IMG/VR virus record: IMGVR_UViG_3300012920_003795
Coordinates: 1-28,176 of that record
Reading direction: 5' to 3' (one strand)
DNA length: 28,176 nt
Source of the DNA: a virus
This document shows positions 21,632-27,529 of this stretch, one piece after another. Under the pieces are notes generated by a model, which searched no databases, had not been told where the DNA came from, and worked only from the letters and a program-made list of their open reading frames with translations. Positions within the stretch are counted from its first letter, which is position 1. Each line of letters opens with the position of its first letter. The position numbers and the translations under genes are program-made.

Positions 21632-21946
21632 ATGTTTAATGATAAAAGAGATATCCAATACGAAGGGTACGAAGCCCACATTGACGGTGAATTCCATCAT
21701 GGAATCATACTAGAAGTAACTGAAGATGGTCTTATGGTAAGACCTTTCCACAAGGACTTTGTAATTCCACCATATGATGATAGTTATGAACCATACTGGA
21801 TTGCAAAGGAAGATTTCGACAAAGTCAAGTTAGAAATCTGGGATGATAACTGGGGTTGTGATAATAGTGCGATAGGCCTTGACGGTTGTTTTGAACCGTG
21901 GAGACACGTTTGGGATGAAAATAATTTGAAATTTTCTTACTATTAG
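21632..21946 (+). CDS. Hypothetical acidic phage protein
   Basis: A 104-residue acidic protein beginning MFNDKRDIQYEGYEAHIDGE. It is rich in Asp, Trp and Tyr, with beta-strand-like segments (HHGIILEVTEDGLMVRPF) that could form a small barrel. No ribosome site precedes the ATG, which lies next to a -10-like TATACT; either it is leaderless or the promoter is placed differently. It is the first + strand gene after the divergent 85-base gap. I do not recognise a function. Confidence 0.65.
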   Translation: MFNDKRDIQYEGYEAHIDGEFHHGIILEVTEDGLMVRPFHKDFVIPPYDDSYEPYWIAKEDFDKVKLEIWDDNWGCDNSAIGLDGCFEPWRHVWDENNLKFSYY

Positions 21947-21949
21947 GGC

Positions 21950-21978
21950 TTGCCAAATGGTAATTTTTTTAGTAATAT
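21950..21978 (+). promoter_or_regulatory. Host sigma70-type promoter
   Basis: TTGCCA at 21950-21955, 17 bases, TAATAT at 21973-21978. A weak stem TTGCC/GGTAA followed by seven T overlaps the -35 and might end the upstream transcript. The ATG at 22008 is 29 bases downstream with GAGAGAGG before it. Confidence 0.7.
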
Positions 21979-22007
21979 AGTATAGTAATTTATTGAGAGA
22001 GGTAATT

Positions 22008-22403
22008 ATGTTAAAAGTATATCAATTCGGACTGTCCAAATCAGAGGGTGACCTAGTCAACTCTAAAGGATGGGACGCAACCCCTAAGACCGAAGCTTAC
22101 ATTGGTAAGTGGAAAGGTTATCAAGAAGGTACTGGTCAGTACTACACTTACGTTGCTAACGTTCAATCTAATGAACTAGAAGAGGCATTTCACTTGATGA
22201 ATGCTTGGAATGATCTGGACAAGGTTGAGTGTTACAGAGACGAAACAGGTTTCGCACCACACATCTACTCTATGTCAGTAGGTGATGTTGTGGAGAAAGA
22301 GGGTGAATTCTATTCGTGTGAACCAATGGGATTTGCTAAGATTAACCCGAATGAGTACGACTCATTCCCAACACAGGAGAATTATGCCACAGGTAACGCC
22401 TAG
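22008..22403 (+). CDS. Hypothetical phage protein
   Basis: A 131-residue protein starting MLKVYQFGLSKSEGDLVNSK. The ATG at 22008 is chosen over the in-frame TTG at 21993 because TGAGAGAGGT at 21994-22003 is then a proper ribosome site. The C-terminal half, with YSMSVGDVVEKEGEFY and EPMGFAKI, looks like a small beta domain seen in other phage hypotheticals. No catalytic motif. Its last 20 bases overlap the bS21 gene, whose ribosome site lies inside it. Confidence 0.7.
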   Translation: MLKVYQFGLSKSEGDLVNSKGWDATPKTEAYIGKWKGYQEGTGQYYTYVANVQSNELEEAFHLMNAWNDLDKVECYRDETGFAPHIYSMSVGDVVEKEGEFYSCEPMGFAKINPNEYDSFPTQENYATGNA

Positions 22404-22632
22404 AAGAGTTGGTCATAAGGGCAAGTATGTCGAGTCCTTTGACAAAATGTTAAACAGGTTCAAGAGAGCTTGTAACAAAGCTGGAATCGTATCGGAATGT
22501 AAGAAGAGACAATTCTACGTCAAACCGAATGAGACCAGAAATCAAATCAAAATGAAACTCAAGAGAAAGCAGAAACTCGCTAAGTTCAAAGCTGCTAACT
22601 CTGGGTACAGGAGAGGGACAGGAAAGTTCTAA
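22384..22632 (+). CDS. rpsU: Phage-encoded ribosomal protein bS21
   Basis: An 82-residue basic protein. The ATG at 22384 follows AGGAG at 22375-22379; the longer open frame upstream is inside the previous gene. Residues 17-50 (SFDKMLNRFKRACNKAG, then ECKKRQFYVKP) align with bacterial bS21, whose core reads FDVALRRFKRSCEKAG and RRREFYEKP, and the Lys/Arg-rich C-terminal helix is also kept. bS21 binds the 30S platform near the anti-Shine-Dalgarno end of 16S rRNA and affects start-site choice. bS21 homologues have been reported in other aquatic phages; this copy could replace the host protein and favour phage messages. Confidence 0.9.
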   Translation: MPQVTPRRVGHKGKYVESFDKMLNRFKRACNKAGIVSECKKRQFYVKPNETRNQIKMKLKRKQKLAKFKAANSGYRRGTGKF

Positions 22633-22919
22633 TGGGAATGATTTACGGATCAATGCGTCATAGTTCTACTGGACGCAAAAAGAAAAAGAACTACTGGACT
22701 ACCAAATCACGGACACCGGAGTTTAAACCCTACACGCCTGCCAAGGTGGTTCGTAGAGAAACTCCGGAATATCCTTCTCACGAGTTGACCACCTACACCC
22801 CTGAGAAGGATAAGTCCTACCAGTTGGAAGAGTCTAAGAAGTTTACAGTGGCGCCTGCATATAACAAAGGTGCTTATCAGGTTATTCCAAAAAGTGATAT
22901 CAAGCACATTGGTAAGTAG
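22632..22919 (+). CDS. Conserved small basic phage protein
   Basis: A 95-residue protein beginning MGMIYGSMRHSSTGRKKKK, coupled to bS21 by TAATG at 22630-22634. It is rich in Lys, Pro, Thr and Tyr and probably largely unfolded, with patches EYPSHELTTYTPE and KSYQLEES. I recall proteins with the same start in marine T4-like phages. Basic, extended proteins beside a ribosomal protein suggest RNA binding, but that is only context. Confidence 0.65.
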   Translation: MGMIYGSMRHSSTGRKKKKNYWTTKSRTPEFKPYTPAKVVRRETPEYPSHELTTYTPEKDKSYQLEESKKFTVAPAYNKGAYQVIPKSDIKHIGK

Positions 22920-22939
22920 AAAATATTCTAAAAAAACGC

Positions 22940-22968
22940 TTGACTTCACACCAAGTTTATCCTATAAT
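22940..22968 (+). promoter_or_regulatory. Host sigma70-type promoter, near consensus
   Basis: TTGACT at 22940-22945, 17 bases, TATAAT at 22963-22968, in the context ACGCTTGAC. The next start (23000) is 31 bases downstream with TGAGAGAGGT, the same ten bases that follow the promoter at 21950. Confidence 0.85.
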
Positions 22969-22999
22969 GGGTACATAGATTGATGAGAGAGGTTTGGTT

Positions 23000-23128
23000 A
23001 TGTATGATGATTTGATGAATGAGTTGATCTGCCTCTGTGAGGTACGTGGTGAGTTAGATGCGGAAGGCAATGCTCGCCTAGAGCAACGCATCGTTGAAAT
23101 CAAAAAGCAACTAGAGGAGTTGTCATGA
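23000..23128 (+). CDS. 42-residue acidic helical protein
   Basis: A short frame from ATG 23000 to TGA 23128, with GAGAGG before the start. The product begins MYDDLMNELICLCEVRGELD and continues as a charged helix ending KKQLEELS. It is the first gene behind a near-consensus promoter and is coupled by ATGA to the next one. It may be an early inhibitor or adaptor of a host protein, as many first phage genes are, but nothing in the sequence shows a target. Confidence 0.65.
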   Translation: MYDDLMNELICLCEVRGELDAEGNARLEQRIVEIKKQLEELS

Positions 23129-23328
23129 ACGGTCAAGGATTTACTGTGAACCCTACCAAGCCAATGCATATGGTTAAGTCAATCACTGAGAAGGAACTTG
23201 GCTTCCTTCAACGTCAATGGACATCTAACCAGAAGCGTATCGACGAACTCGTCACCCACCAACAAGAGATCGATAAGTTGTTCGACAAGATCGATCAAGG
23301 TAAAGTTTTAATTGAGGGAGAAATATAA
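23125..23328 (+). CDS. Small helical hypothetical protein
   Basis: A 67-residue protein beginning MNGQGFTVNPTKPMHMVKSI. GAGGAG precedes the start within the previous gene. Residues 20-60 form one long helix with heptad-like spacing (ELGFLQRQW, RIDELVTHQQEIDKLFDKI), so a coiled-coil dimer is likely. It is joined to the next gene by TAATG. Function unknown. Confidence 0.6.
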   Translation: MNGQGFTVNPTKPMHMVKSITEKELGFLQRQWTSNQKRIDELVTHQQEIDKLFDKIDQGKVLIEGEI

Positions 23329-23639
23329 TGAACGGTAATATTGTTCGACACTTTTGTGTCACGCCCGGCCACGGTTATCTACGTGTGCCTTTGTCTGACT
23401 TGGAGTTTCTGGGTATTGAGAACCAGATCACTCCATTTTCATATAAGAACGGAACCCATGCGTTCCTAGAAGAAGACTGCGACTACGAGACCTACATGTC
23501 TGCGGCCGCAGAGAAAGAAGTTATGGTCAATGTTGTAGAACGTGGTGCGCCATCTGGTCTAGAGACATTCGATCCATTCCCACGTCCCACAAAAGGGATG
23601 TTCGCCAAACTGTATGAGAATCCGCAATTCCACTATTAA
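23328..23639 (+). CDS. Hypothetical phage protein
   Basis: A 103-residue protein beginning MNGNIVRHFCVTPGHGYLRV, with GAGGGAG before its start. The beginning resembles the start of phage proteins that fold as small alpha/beta domains (PGHGYLRVPLSDL). No catalytic motif is clear: the His and Cys could bind a metal, but this is not supported by a pattern. It ends the three-gene unit that begins at 23000, and the next promoter starts 56 bases later. Confidence 0.65.
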   Translation: MNGNIVRHFCVTPGHGYLRVPLSDLEFLGIENQITPFSYKNGTHAFLEEDCDYETYMSAAAEKEVMVNVVERGAPSGLETFDPFPRPTKGMFAKLYENPQFHY

Positions 23640-23694
23640 TCGATTTTATCAATGAGAAAGTGGATAATAATCGAAAAAAACCATGAAGAAAGGG

Positions 23695-23723
23695 TTGCCA
23701 ATCCACCCGTTTTTCGAGATAAT
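23695..23723 (+). promoter_or_regulatory. Host sigma70-type promoter inside an open frame
   Basis: TTGCCA at 23695-23700, 17 bases, GATAAT at 23718-23723. Transcription would start near 23730, just before the ATG at 23751, and it lies downstream of the alternative ATG at 23652. Confidence 0.6.
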
Positions 23724-23750
23724 AGTACCCTAATTGATGAGGACTACAGT

Positions 23751-24188
23751 ATGGAATTCGAGATCACAGGACAAGTCAAGAACAAACGACTCGTTCACTT
23801 CTACGTGAAGCAGATGATCAAGGAGTTGGGTTTGAACCGACTCCGCAAACCAGTTATCAAAATCAAATTTGTGACCAATGCAGACGGAGCAGATGGTCTT
23901 TGCGATGGTGAAAAAAATAAATACGCAGAGATACTAATTGCTCGTAAGTGTCCTCACACTGGTCGTAAGTTTGGATTTGTTGAGATGATGCAAACTCTCG
24001 CTCATGAGATGGTGCACGCTCGTCAGTTTATCCGTGGTCAACTTTTCAATCAAGGTGGTTGGGCATGGAAGGGTCGTAACGCTGATGGTTACGAGTATGA
24101 GAATCAACCTTGGGAGAAGGAAGCATATCGTCTAGAAAAGGAATTGTTCATGGAGTGCTTTCCTCACTTTGCGGGGTTCAACAACTAG
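23751..24188 (+). CDS. SprT-like zinc metalloprotease-domain protein
   Basis: About 145 residues from ATG 23751, which follows GAGGA at 23738-23742 and the promoter at 23695-23723. A start at 23652 would add 33 residues, but has no ribosome site and lies upstream of that promoter. LAHEMVHARQF carries HExxH (H85, E86, H89), and a downstream Glu in PWEKEAYRLE is the likely third zinc ligand, as in SprT/Spartan domains. The host and viral SprT family acts on proteins, including those crosslinked to DNA. A role in clearing host proteins or repairing DNA is an inference. Confidence 0.83.
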   Translation: MEFEITGQVKNKRLVHFYVKQMIKELGLNRLRKPVIKIKFVTNADGADGLCDGEKNKYAEILIARKCPHTGRKFGFVEMMQTLAHEMVHARQFIRGQLFNQGGWAWKGRNADGYEYENQPWEKEAYRLEKELFMECFPHFAGFNN

Positions 24189-24196
24189 GAGAGAAA

Positions 24197-24370
24197 ATGG
24201 ACTTTGAAAACTTTTGTCGAGAGATGTATACTGAGAATCAGATTGAACGTCAACAATGGCATGACGAACCAATCACATTCGAAGATTACAAATCTAAGTG
24301 TCGAAGTTTCTTAAAAGAGGCTTATGAAAAACGTAACAAAGAAAAATCCGGTGGCGAAGAACTTGAATAA
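24197..24370 (+). CDS. Small hypothetical protein
   Basis: A 57-residue protein starting at ATG 24197 with AGGAG overlapping the SprT stop codon. The product begins MDFENFCREMYTENQIERQQ and is highly charged and helical, with a single Cys near each end (KSKCRSF). No domain is recognised. The next small gene begins inside it in another frame. Confidence 0.6.
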   Translation: MDFENFCREMYTENQIERQQWHDEPITFEDYKSKCRSFLKEAYEKRNKEKSGGEELE

Positions 24371-24455
24371 GTTCAACAAACCAGCTACTCACGTGGATCG
24401 TAAGAAACGTGATGCACGTGGGTATCGCAAACATAAAGGGGAGAGTGCTGAGTGA
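24324..24455 (+). CDS. 43-residue basic protein overlapping its neighbours
   Basis: A short frame from ATG 24324 to TGA 24455. AAAGAGG lies just upstream. The product begins MKNVTKKNPVAKNLNKFNKP and ends RGYRKHKGESAE; it is very basic and matches my memory of a tiny conserved protein of marine T4-like phages. It shares 47 bases with the previous gene, and its stop overlaps the next start as GTGA. The composition suggests nucleic acid or ribosome binding, without proof. Confidence 0.6.
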   Translation: MKNVTKKNPVAKNLNKFNKPATHVDRKKRDARGYRKHKGESAE

Positions 24456-24976
24456 ATATATTTGGAATTGAATATGATGATAAACGTGGTTTCCTATTTC
24501 CAGATGCGATAGACTCAGCACGATCTCAATGCGATAAGCACGTGGTCAAAATGCCGCTCGAAAGCGCTCAGATGCTCTGTACGGCACACCGACTACTGGA
24601 TGGTGGTAACGAAGACCTATACAAGATCGCCCACCCTAAACACCCGTCTACACTTTGGACTATTGAGTCTGAAGACAACTACATGTGGCACTACCGTCAT
24701 TGGATGGAACTCTGCAAAGAGTACACGTATAGATACGGTAAAGTACACAAGTCATGGGAGAAGTTCGGTATCCGACTCGCCCGTCCACCTAAAAATATTC
24801 CCAAAGGAATGTTAACCCCATTCAAATTGGCGTTCAAGAATTACCCCGAATGTGTTGTTGAAGGAGACCCTGTACAATCATATCGGAATTTTTATCAGAC
24901 CAAACAGGATCGATTCAAAATGGTCTGGACAAAACGTCGAGTACCAAATTGGTTCTTGACAAGTGATATCAGTTAG
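24452..24976 (+). CDS. Conserved phage protein, CDKHVVKM family
   Basis: A 174-residue protein with GTG start. The segment QCDKHVVKMPLESAQMLCTAHR and the later ELCKEYTYRYGKVHKS define a widespread phage family that I remember both as hypothetical and, in places, as related to the pyrimidine-dimer glycosylase family. The Lys/His-rich helices and the conserved Cys could belong to such a DNA-repair enzyme, but the T4 endonuclease V active-site start is not visible. Function therefore open. It ends ten bases before the next start, with a promoter overlapping its 3' end. Confidence 0.7.
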   Translation: MNIFGIEYDDKRGFLFPDAIDSARSQCDKHVVKMPLESAQMLCTAHRLLDGGNEDLYKIAHPKHPSTLWTIESEDNYMWHYRHWMELCKEYTYRYGKVHKSWEKFGIRLARPPKNIPKGMLTPFKLAFKNYPECVVEGDPVQSYRNFYQTKQDRFKMVWTKRRVPNWFLTSDIS

Positions 24977-24985
24977 GAGTATAAT
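24956..24985 (+). promoter_or_regulatory. Consensus host promoter touching a start codon
   Basis: Perfect TTGACA at 24956-24961 and perfect TATAAT at 24980-24985 separated by 18 bases. The ATG at 24986 directly follows the -10, so transcripts from here should start inside that codon region, near 24992, and would use the internal ATG at 25016. Confidence 0.8.
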
Positions 24986-25225
24986 ATGGCAATTTCAAAA
25001 GAGGAGCGTTACGCTATGATTCGAAGAGCTGCACTTAAGTTGCAACAACGTCAACAGAGTCAGAGGCGTGTGTCTCAACTCCAAAGAAAGAAATATGAAA
25101 AGGCAATAGAAGTGTTAGACGATCAGTCTGACATGCATTGGGATGATACTGATAAGTATCTTAACGCTCACTACGGTGAGATTTTTGAAGGAGAAGCTAA
25201 TGATGGCAATCGATATGACTCGTGA
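24986..25225 (+). CDS. Small basic helical protein with two possible starts
   Basis: A 79-residue protein from ATG 24986, preceded by AGGAG at 24975-24979 for transcripts coming from upstream. A second in-frame ATG at 25016 has GAGGAG at 25001-25006 and is the one that the consensus promoter at 24956 would expose, giving 69 residues. The N-terminal half is basic and Gln-rich (LQQRQQSQRRVSQLQRKKY), the C-terminal half acidic. It might be a DNA- or RNA-binding protein. No family recognised. It overlaps the next gene by 26 bases. Confidence 0.65.
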   Translation: MAISKEERYAMIRRAALKLQQRQQSQRRVSQLQRKKYEKAIEVLDDQSDMHWDDTDKYLNAHYGEIFEGEANDGNRYDS

Positions 25226-25463
25226 TGATATGTTAACAGCCCTACGTGAGGGTACTGTTAATCTTTCATTTGAGAAAGTAAAGGACGGTCAAGTGCGTGA
25301 GATGAACGCAACCTTGGTAACCGAAAATATTCCAACAGACAAGATGCCGAAAGGCGGTACTGTGGATCAATCTGTCGGCGGAGACTCTACAATTCGTGTA
25401 TTCGATACTGATATACAGGAATGGAGAAGTTTTCGTGTTGACAAGGTTTTATCATTTGGATAA
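25200..25463 (+). CDS. WYL_2/DUF2693-like SH3-barrel phage protein
   Basis: An 87-residue protein; ATGATG at 25200-25205 offers two adjacent starts and AAGGAG at 25188-25193 supports the first. The pattern MTRDDMLTALREGTVNLSFEKV (in two pieces), a central MNATLV strand and the end IRVFDTDIQEW then RSFRVDKV match a T4-like phage family (WYL_2, earlier DUF2693) predicted to be a small Sm- or SH3-like beta barrel. Members are thought to bind nucleic acids, but their role is unknown. Confidence 0.78.
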   Translation: MMAIDMTRDDMLTALREGTVNLSFEKVKDGQVREMNATLVTENIPTDKMPKGGTVDQSVGGDSTIRVFDTDIQEWRSFRVDKVLSFG

Positions 25464-25466
25464 ATA
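25438..25466 (+). promoter_or_regulatory. Possible weak host-type promoter
   Basis: TTGACA at 25438-25443, 17 bases, TAAATA at 25461-25466. The -10 is poor. A GATAAATA at 25459-25466 resembles the late box with one mismatch, but lies only six bases before the ATG at 25472. Confidence 0.35.
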
Positions 25467-25471
25467 GAACT

Positions 25472-26125
25472 ATGACTAAAGGACAGAAAGCGGCAGAAAC
25501 TCGAAAGAGAAAACAAGCAGCTGCTCTAAAAGAATTAGGTTTCGAACGCAAGAAGATCAAGCGTAAACGCAAACCTATGACTGAAGAGCAGAAGGCAGCT
25601 GCACGTGAGAGACTTGCAAAGGCACGTGAGAAACGTGGCGTAACTGGTCTCGCATCTGTCCATCCGTCATTACGTGATTTACCAGAAGACCACTTTATAC
25701 ACCCGTTAAAGGTCAAGTCGTGGATCAAAGATAATGAGATGAAGTTAAAAGGGATGACGGGTATGAAACACTCTTCTAATGCAAAGGAGAGAGGTGCATA
25801 TAATGATCTCGCAAACTACATCAAAAATATGAAGAACTATCTGACCAGTGCTCACTGGGGAGATTTCCGTTATGGTGCCGATGGGGAACATCGTGTGCAA
25901 CGTATATGTGTTGCCATGGCCTACTACCCCGATGGAGAACCTAAAAGATCATACGGTATCTACTACCCTGATATTGGACAGGTATGGACTAAAGAACTTG
26001 AGGTAATGTGGTATGGTGAAAACTATGAACCCCGAAGAGTCGCCGTCGAAAAACTTTCTGACGAAGAAGAACTTCTCGAAGATGGTGGAAGAGACGGTGA
26101 AGAAAACGGAGATGAACTATATTGA
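25472..26125 (+). CDS. Conserved phage protein with basic N-terminus
   Basis: A 217-residue protein. The first 60 residues are extremely Lys/Arg-rich (RKRKQAAALK, KKIKRKRKPMTEEQKAAARE) and probably bind nucleic acid. From residue 60 on, a folded domain follows with HPSLRDLPEDHFIHPLKVKSW, the NYIKNMKNYL helix and YYPDIGQVWTKE; I recall this same set in marine T4-like phage hypotheticals. No ribosome site precedes the ATG. Its last 113 bases also encode the start of gp33 in another frame. Function unknown; a replication or packaging accessory is a guess. Confidence 0.72.
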   Translation: MTKGQKAAETRKRKQAAALKELGFERKKIKRKRKPMTEEQKAAARERLAKAREKRGVTGLASVHPSLRDLPEDHFIHPLKVKSWIKDNEMKLKGMTGMKHSSNAKERGAYNDLANYIKNMKNYLTSAHWGDFRYGADGEHRVQRICVAMAYYPDGEPKRSYGIYYPDIGQVWTKELEVMWYGENYEPRRVAVEKLSDEEELLEDGGRDGEENGDELY

Positions 26126-26270
26126 TTCTATAGTACATCTGTGTGAAAAGAACAACATTGAAGTAGAAGACATCAAGAAGTATCTGAATGATCAGATCAA
26201 AGAACATCTTGAAGCAGAAGCAATGGGTCTTAACTTTATTAGAAATACGTCAACTCAATTAGATGTCTAA
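26013..26270 (+). CDS. 33: Late-transcription co-activator, T4 gp33-like
   Basis: An 85-residue protein. In T4, gp33 binds the beta-flap of host RNA polymerase and links the sigma-like gp55 to the sliding clamp gp45 to fire late promoters. The match covers most of the protein: SKMVEETVKKTEMNYIDSIV parallels the EKMVEEFGMSYLEATTAF of T4, followed by LCEKNNIEVEDIKKYL and IKEHLEAEAMGLNFIR in the same order as the T4 helices. The ATG at 26013 has GAGGT at 26000-26004; a later Met at 26082 is possible but lacks a good site. It lies just upstream of two oxygenases and gene 32. It fits the TATAAATA boxes found here. Confidence 0.85.
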   Translation: MVKTMNPEESPSKNFLTKKNFSKMVEETVKKTEMNYIDSIVHLCEKNNIEVEDIKKYLNDQIKEHLEAEAMGLNFIRNTSTQLDV

Positions 26271-26838
26271 GATTAAATTTAAACCACAAGTCAGACGCTT
26301 GTTATCAGAAGAACAAATTCAAGAACTCAAGGATATTGAAGCTCCTTGGGTTCAGTCACATTCTGCAAAAGGTTCTACAGAAGAGACCTATGTAGACATG
26401 GTAAAAAACAACGCTGAATATGATAACGTGTATGTTGACGGTCAGGCATTTAGATTAAGTAAAAATAAAGTGATCACAACTGCAATGATCGATGATATCA
26501 ATTATGAGTTCGATCATGTTTGGGCAGATGCTGGTCTTAAAGTTGTAGACACAAACTACTTGAGATATGAAGAGGGTGATTGGTTAGCACCACACAATGA
26601 CGCATCTCAATATGTTGATAAGTATGGTGAACATCTGGATCGACAGATAACAGCAGTGACAATGATTGATAAGTCAGATGATCTACGTGGCGGAACCCTG
26701 TGCGTTTATCAGAAAGGATTACGCATGGAGTTTGACCTAGAGATAGGTGAGACAGTATTCTTTCCTGCCGAAGACTTACATGAATGCACAAAAATACGTA
26801 GAGGTTTTAGAGAGATATTAGTTTCGTGGATGGCTTAA
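26263..26838 (+). CDS. 2OG-Fe(II) oxygenase (first of two)
   Basis: A 191-residue protein of the 2-oxoglutarate-Fe(II) (prolyl 4-hydroxylase-like) superfamily. The iron ligands are visible as HND (H111, D113) in WLAPHNDAS and H173 in DLHECT, and R183 in FREILVSW would bind 2-oxoglutarate. RGGTLCVY and IGETVFFPAED are the typical strands between them. Such phage enzymes may hydroxylate proteins, nucleic acids or small molecules. It overlaps gp33 by 8 bases and the next oxygenase by 13. Confidence 0.9.
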   Translation: MSKIKFKPQVRRLLSEEQIQELKDIEAPWVQSHSAKGSTEETYVDMVKNNAEYDNVYVDGQAFRLSKNKVITTAMIDDINYEFDHVWADAGLKVVDTNYLRYEEGDWLAPHNDASQYVDKYGEHLDRQITAVTMIDKSDDLRGGTLCVYQKGLRMEFDLEIGETVFFPAEDLHECTKIRRGFREILVSWMA

Positions 26839-27428
26839 AAAAAGGATTTGTACTTTCCGAAGAATCAAAACAAGAACTTCTTGATTGTTTGGATTCCGAT
26901 GCATTTCTACACACACAGGCAACTATCTTTACTAAGAAAAAAGAGGATGCCCTTAAAGTTGCTAGAGTAATGAGGGGCACTACTCAAAGAGTATTGTTAC
27001 ATGCAAGTATGTTTCCTGAAGCATGTAAACAATTTGAAGAATGGGTCGATGATGGAACTGTAGTAAGTCAGTTTGATTTATTGGTTTATAGAAAAGATTC
27101 TAGGTTCTCACCTCACACTGACAATTACGCCAGTGTAAAAGACCCTGAGAATGAGAGACCTATTCGAGGAACAGACAGAATTCATTCAACTAGTACGGTA
27201 CTATATAAAAGTGACGATCTAGTTGGTGGGGACTTAGTTCTCTATGACGATACAACTAGCACTTGTCTTCGAGGTAGTGAACTAAGGAGCAATGGCAACG
27301 TGGTAGATTTAGAAGTAGGGGAAACCGTACTCTTTGAACCGGATCGTTGGCATGAAGTAACTAACGTAGAAAGCGGAACAAGAATCTGTTTGATATGTTG
27401 GTTAAAAAACCCTTCAAGTCTTTTTTAA
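26826..27428 (+). CDS. 2OG-Fe(II) oxygenase (second of two)
   Basis: A 200-residue protein with GTG start at 26826, overlapping the previous gene. It repeats the same plan: HTD (H97, D99) in FSPHTDNYA, H176 in RWHEVTN and R186 in RICLICWL. The middle strands STVLYKSDDLVGGDLVLYD resemble VTMIDKSDDLRGGTLCVY of its neighbour, pointing to an old tandem duplication, with an insert of about 15 residues before the second His. It ends next to the gene 32 promoters. Substrate unknown; the two may act on different targets or as a pair. Confidence 0.9.
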   Translation: MDGLKKGFVLSEESKQELLDCLDSDAFLHTQATIFTKKKEDALKVARVMRGTTQRVLLHASMFPEACKQFEEWVDDGTVVSQFDLLVYRKDSRFSPHTDNYASVKDPENERPIRGTDRIHSTSTVLYKSDDLVGGDLVLYDDTTSTCLRGSELRSNGNVVDLEVGETVLFEPDRWHEVTNVESGTRICLICWLKNPSSLF

Positions 27429-27437
27429 AAAAAGTGC

Positions 27438-27467
27438 TTGACACACGGGGTATAAATAGTGTATTAT
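27438..27467 (+). promoter_or_regulatory. Host sigma70-type promoter of gene 32
   Basis: A perfect TTGACA at 27438-27443 in the context GTGCTTGAC, 18 bases, then TATTAT at 27462-27467. The leader to the ATG at 27530 would be about 56 bases. The late box below lies within its spacer. Confidence 0.7.
27451..27458 (+). promoter_or_regulatory. T4-type late promoter inside the gene 32 promoter
   Basis: An exact TATAAATA lying in the spacer of the TTGACA/TATTAT promoter. Transcripts from both would start within about ten bases of each other and share the gene 32 leader, giving early or middle and late expression. Confidence 0.65.
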
Positions 27468-27529
27468 ATCATGCAATACGTGGATAAAACGTTAATACAA
27501 ATATATACGAAAATATACGGAGAAAATAT

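Noticed and set aside
25459-25466. GATAAATA before the gene at 25472 as a late promoter
   Set aside because: One mismatch and only five bases before the ATG, leaving no leader; kept only as part of a weak promoter note.
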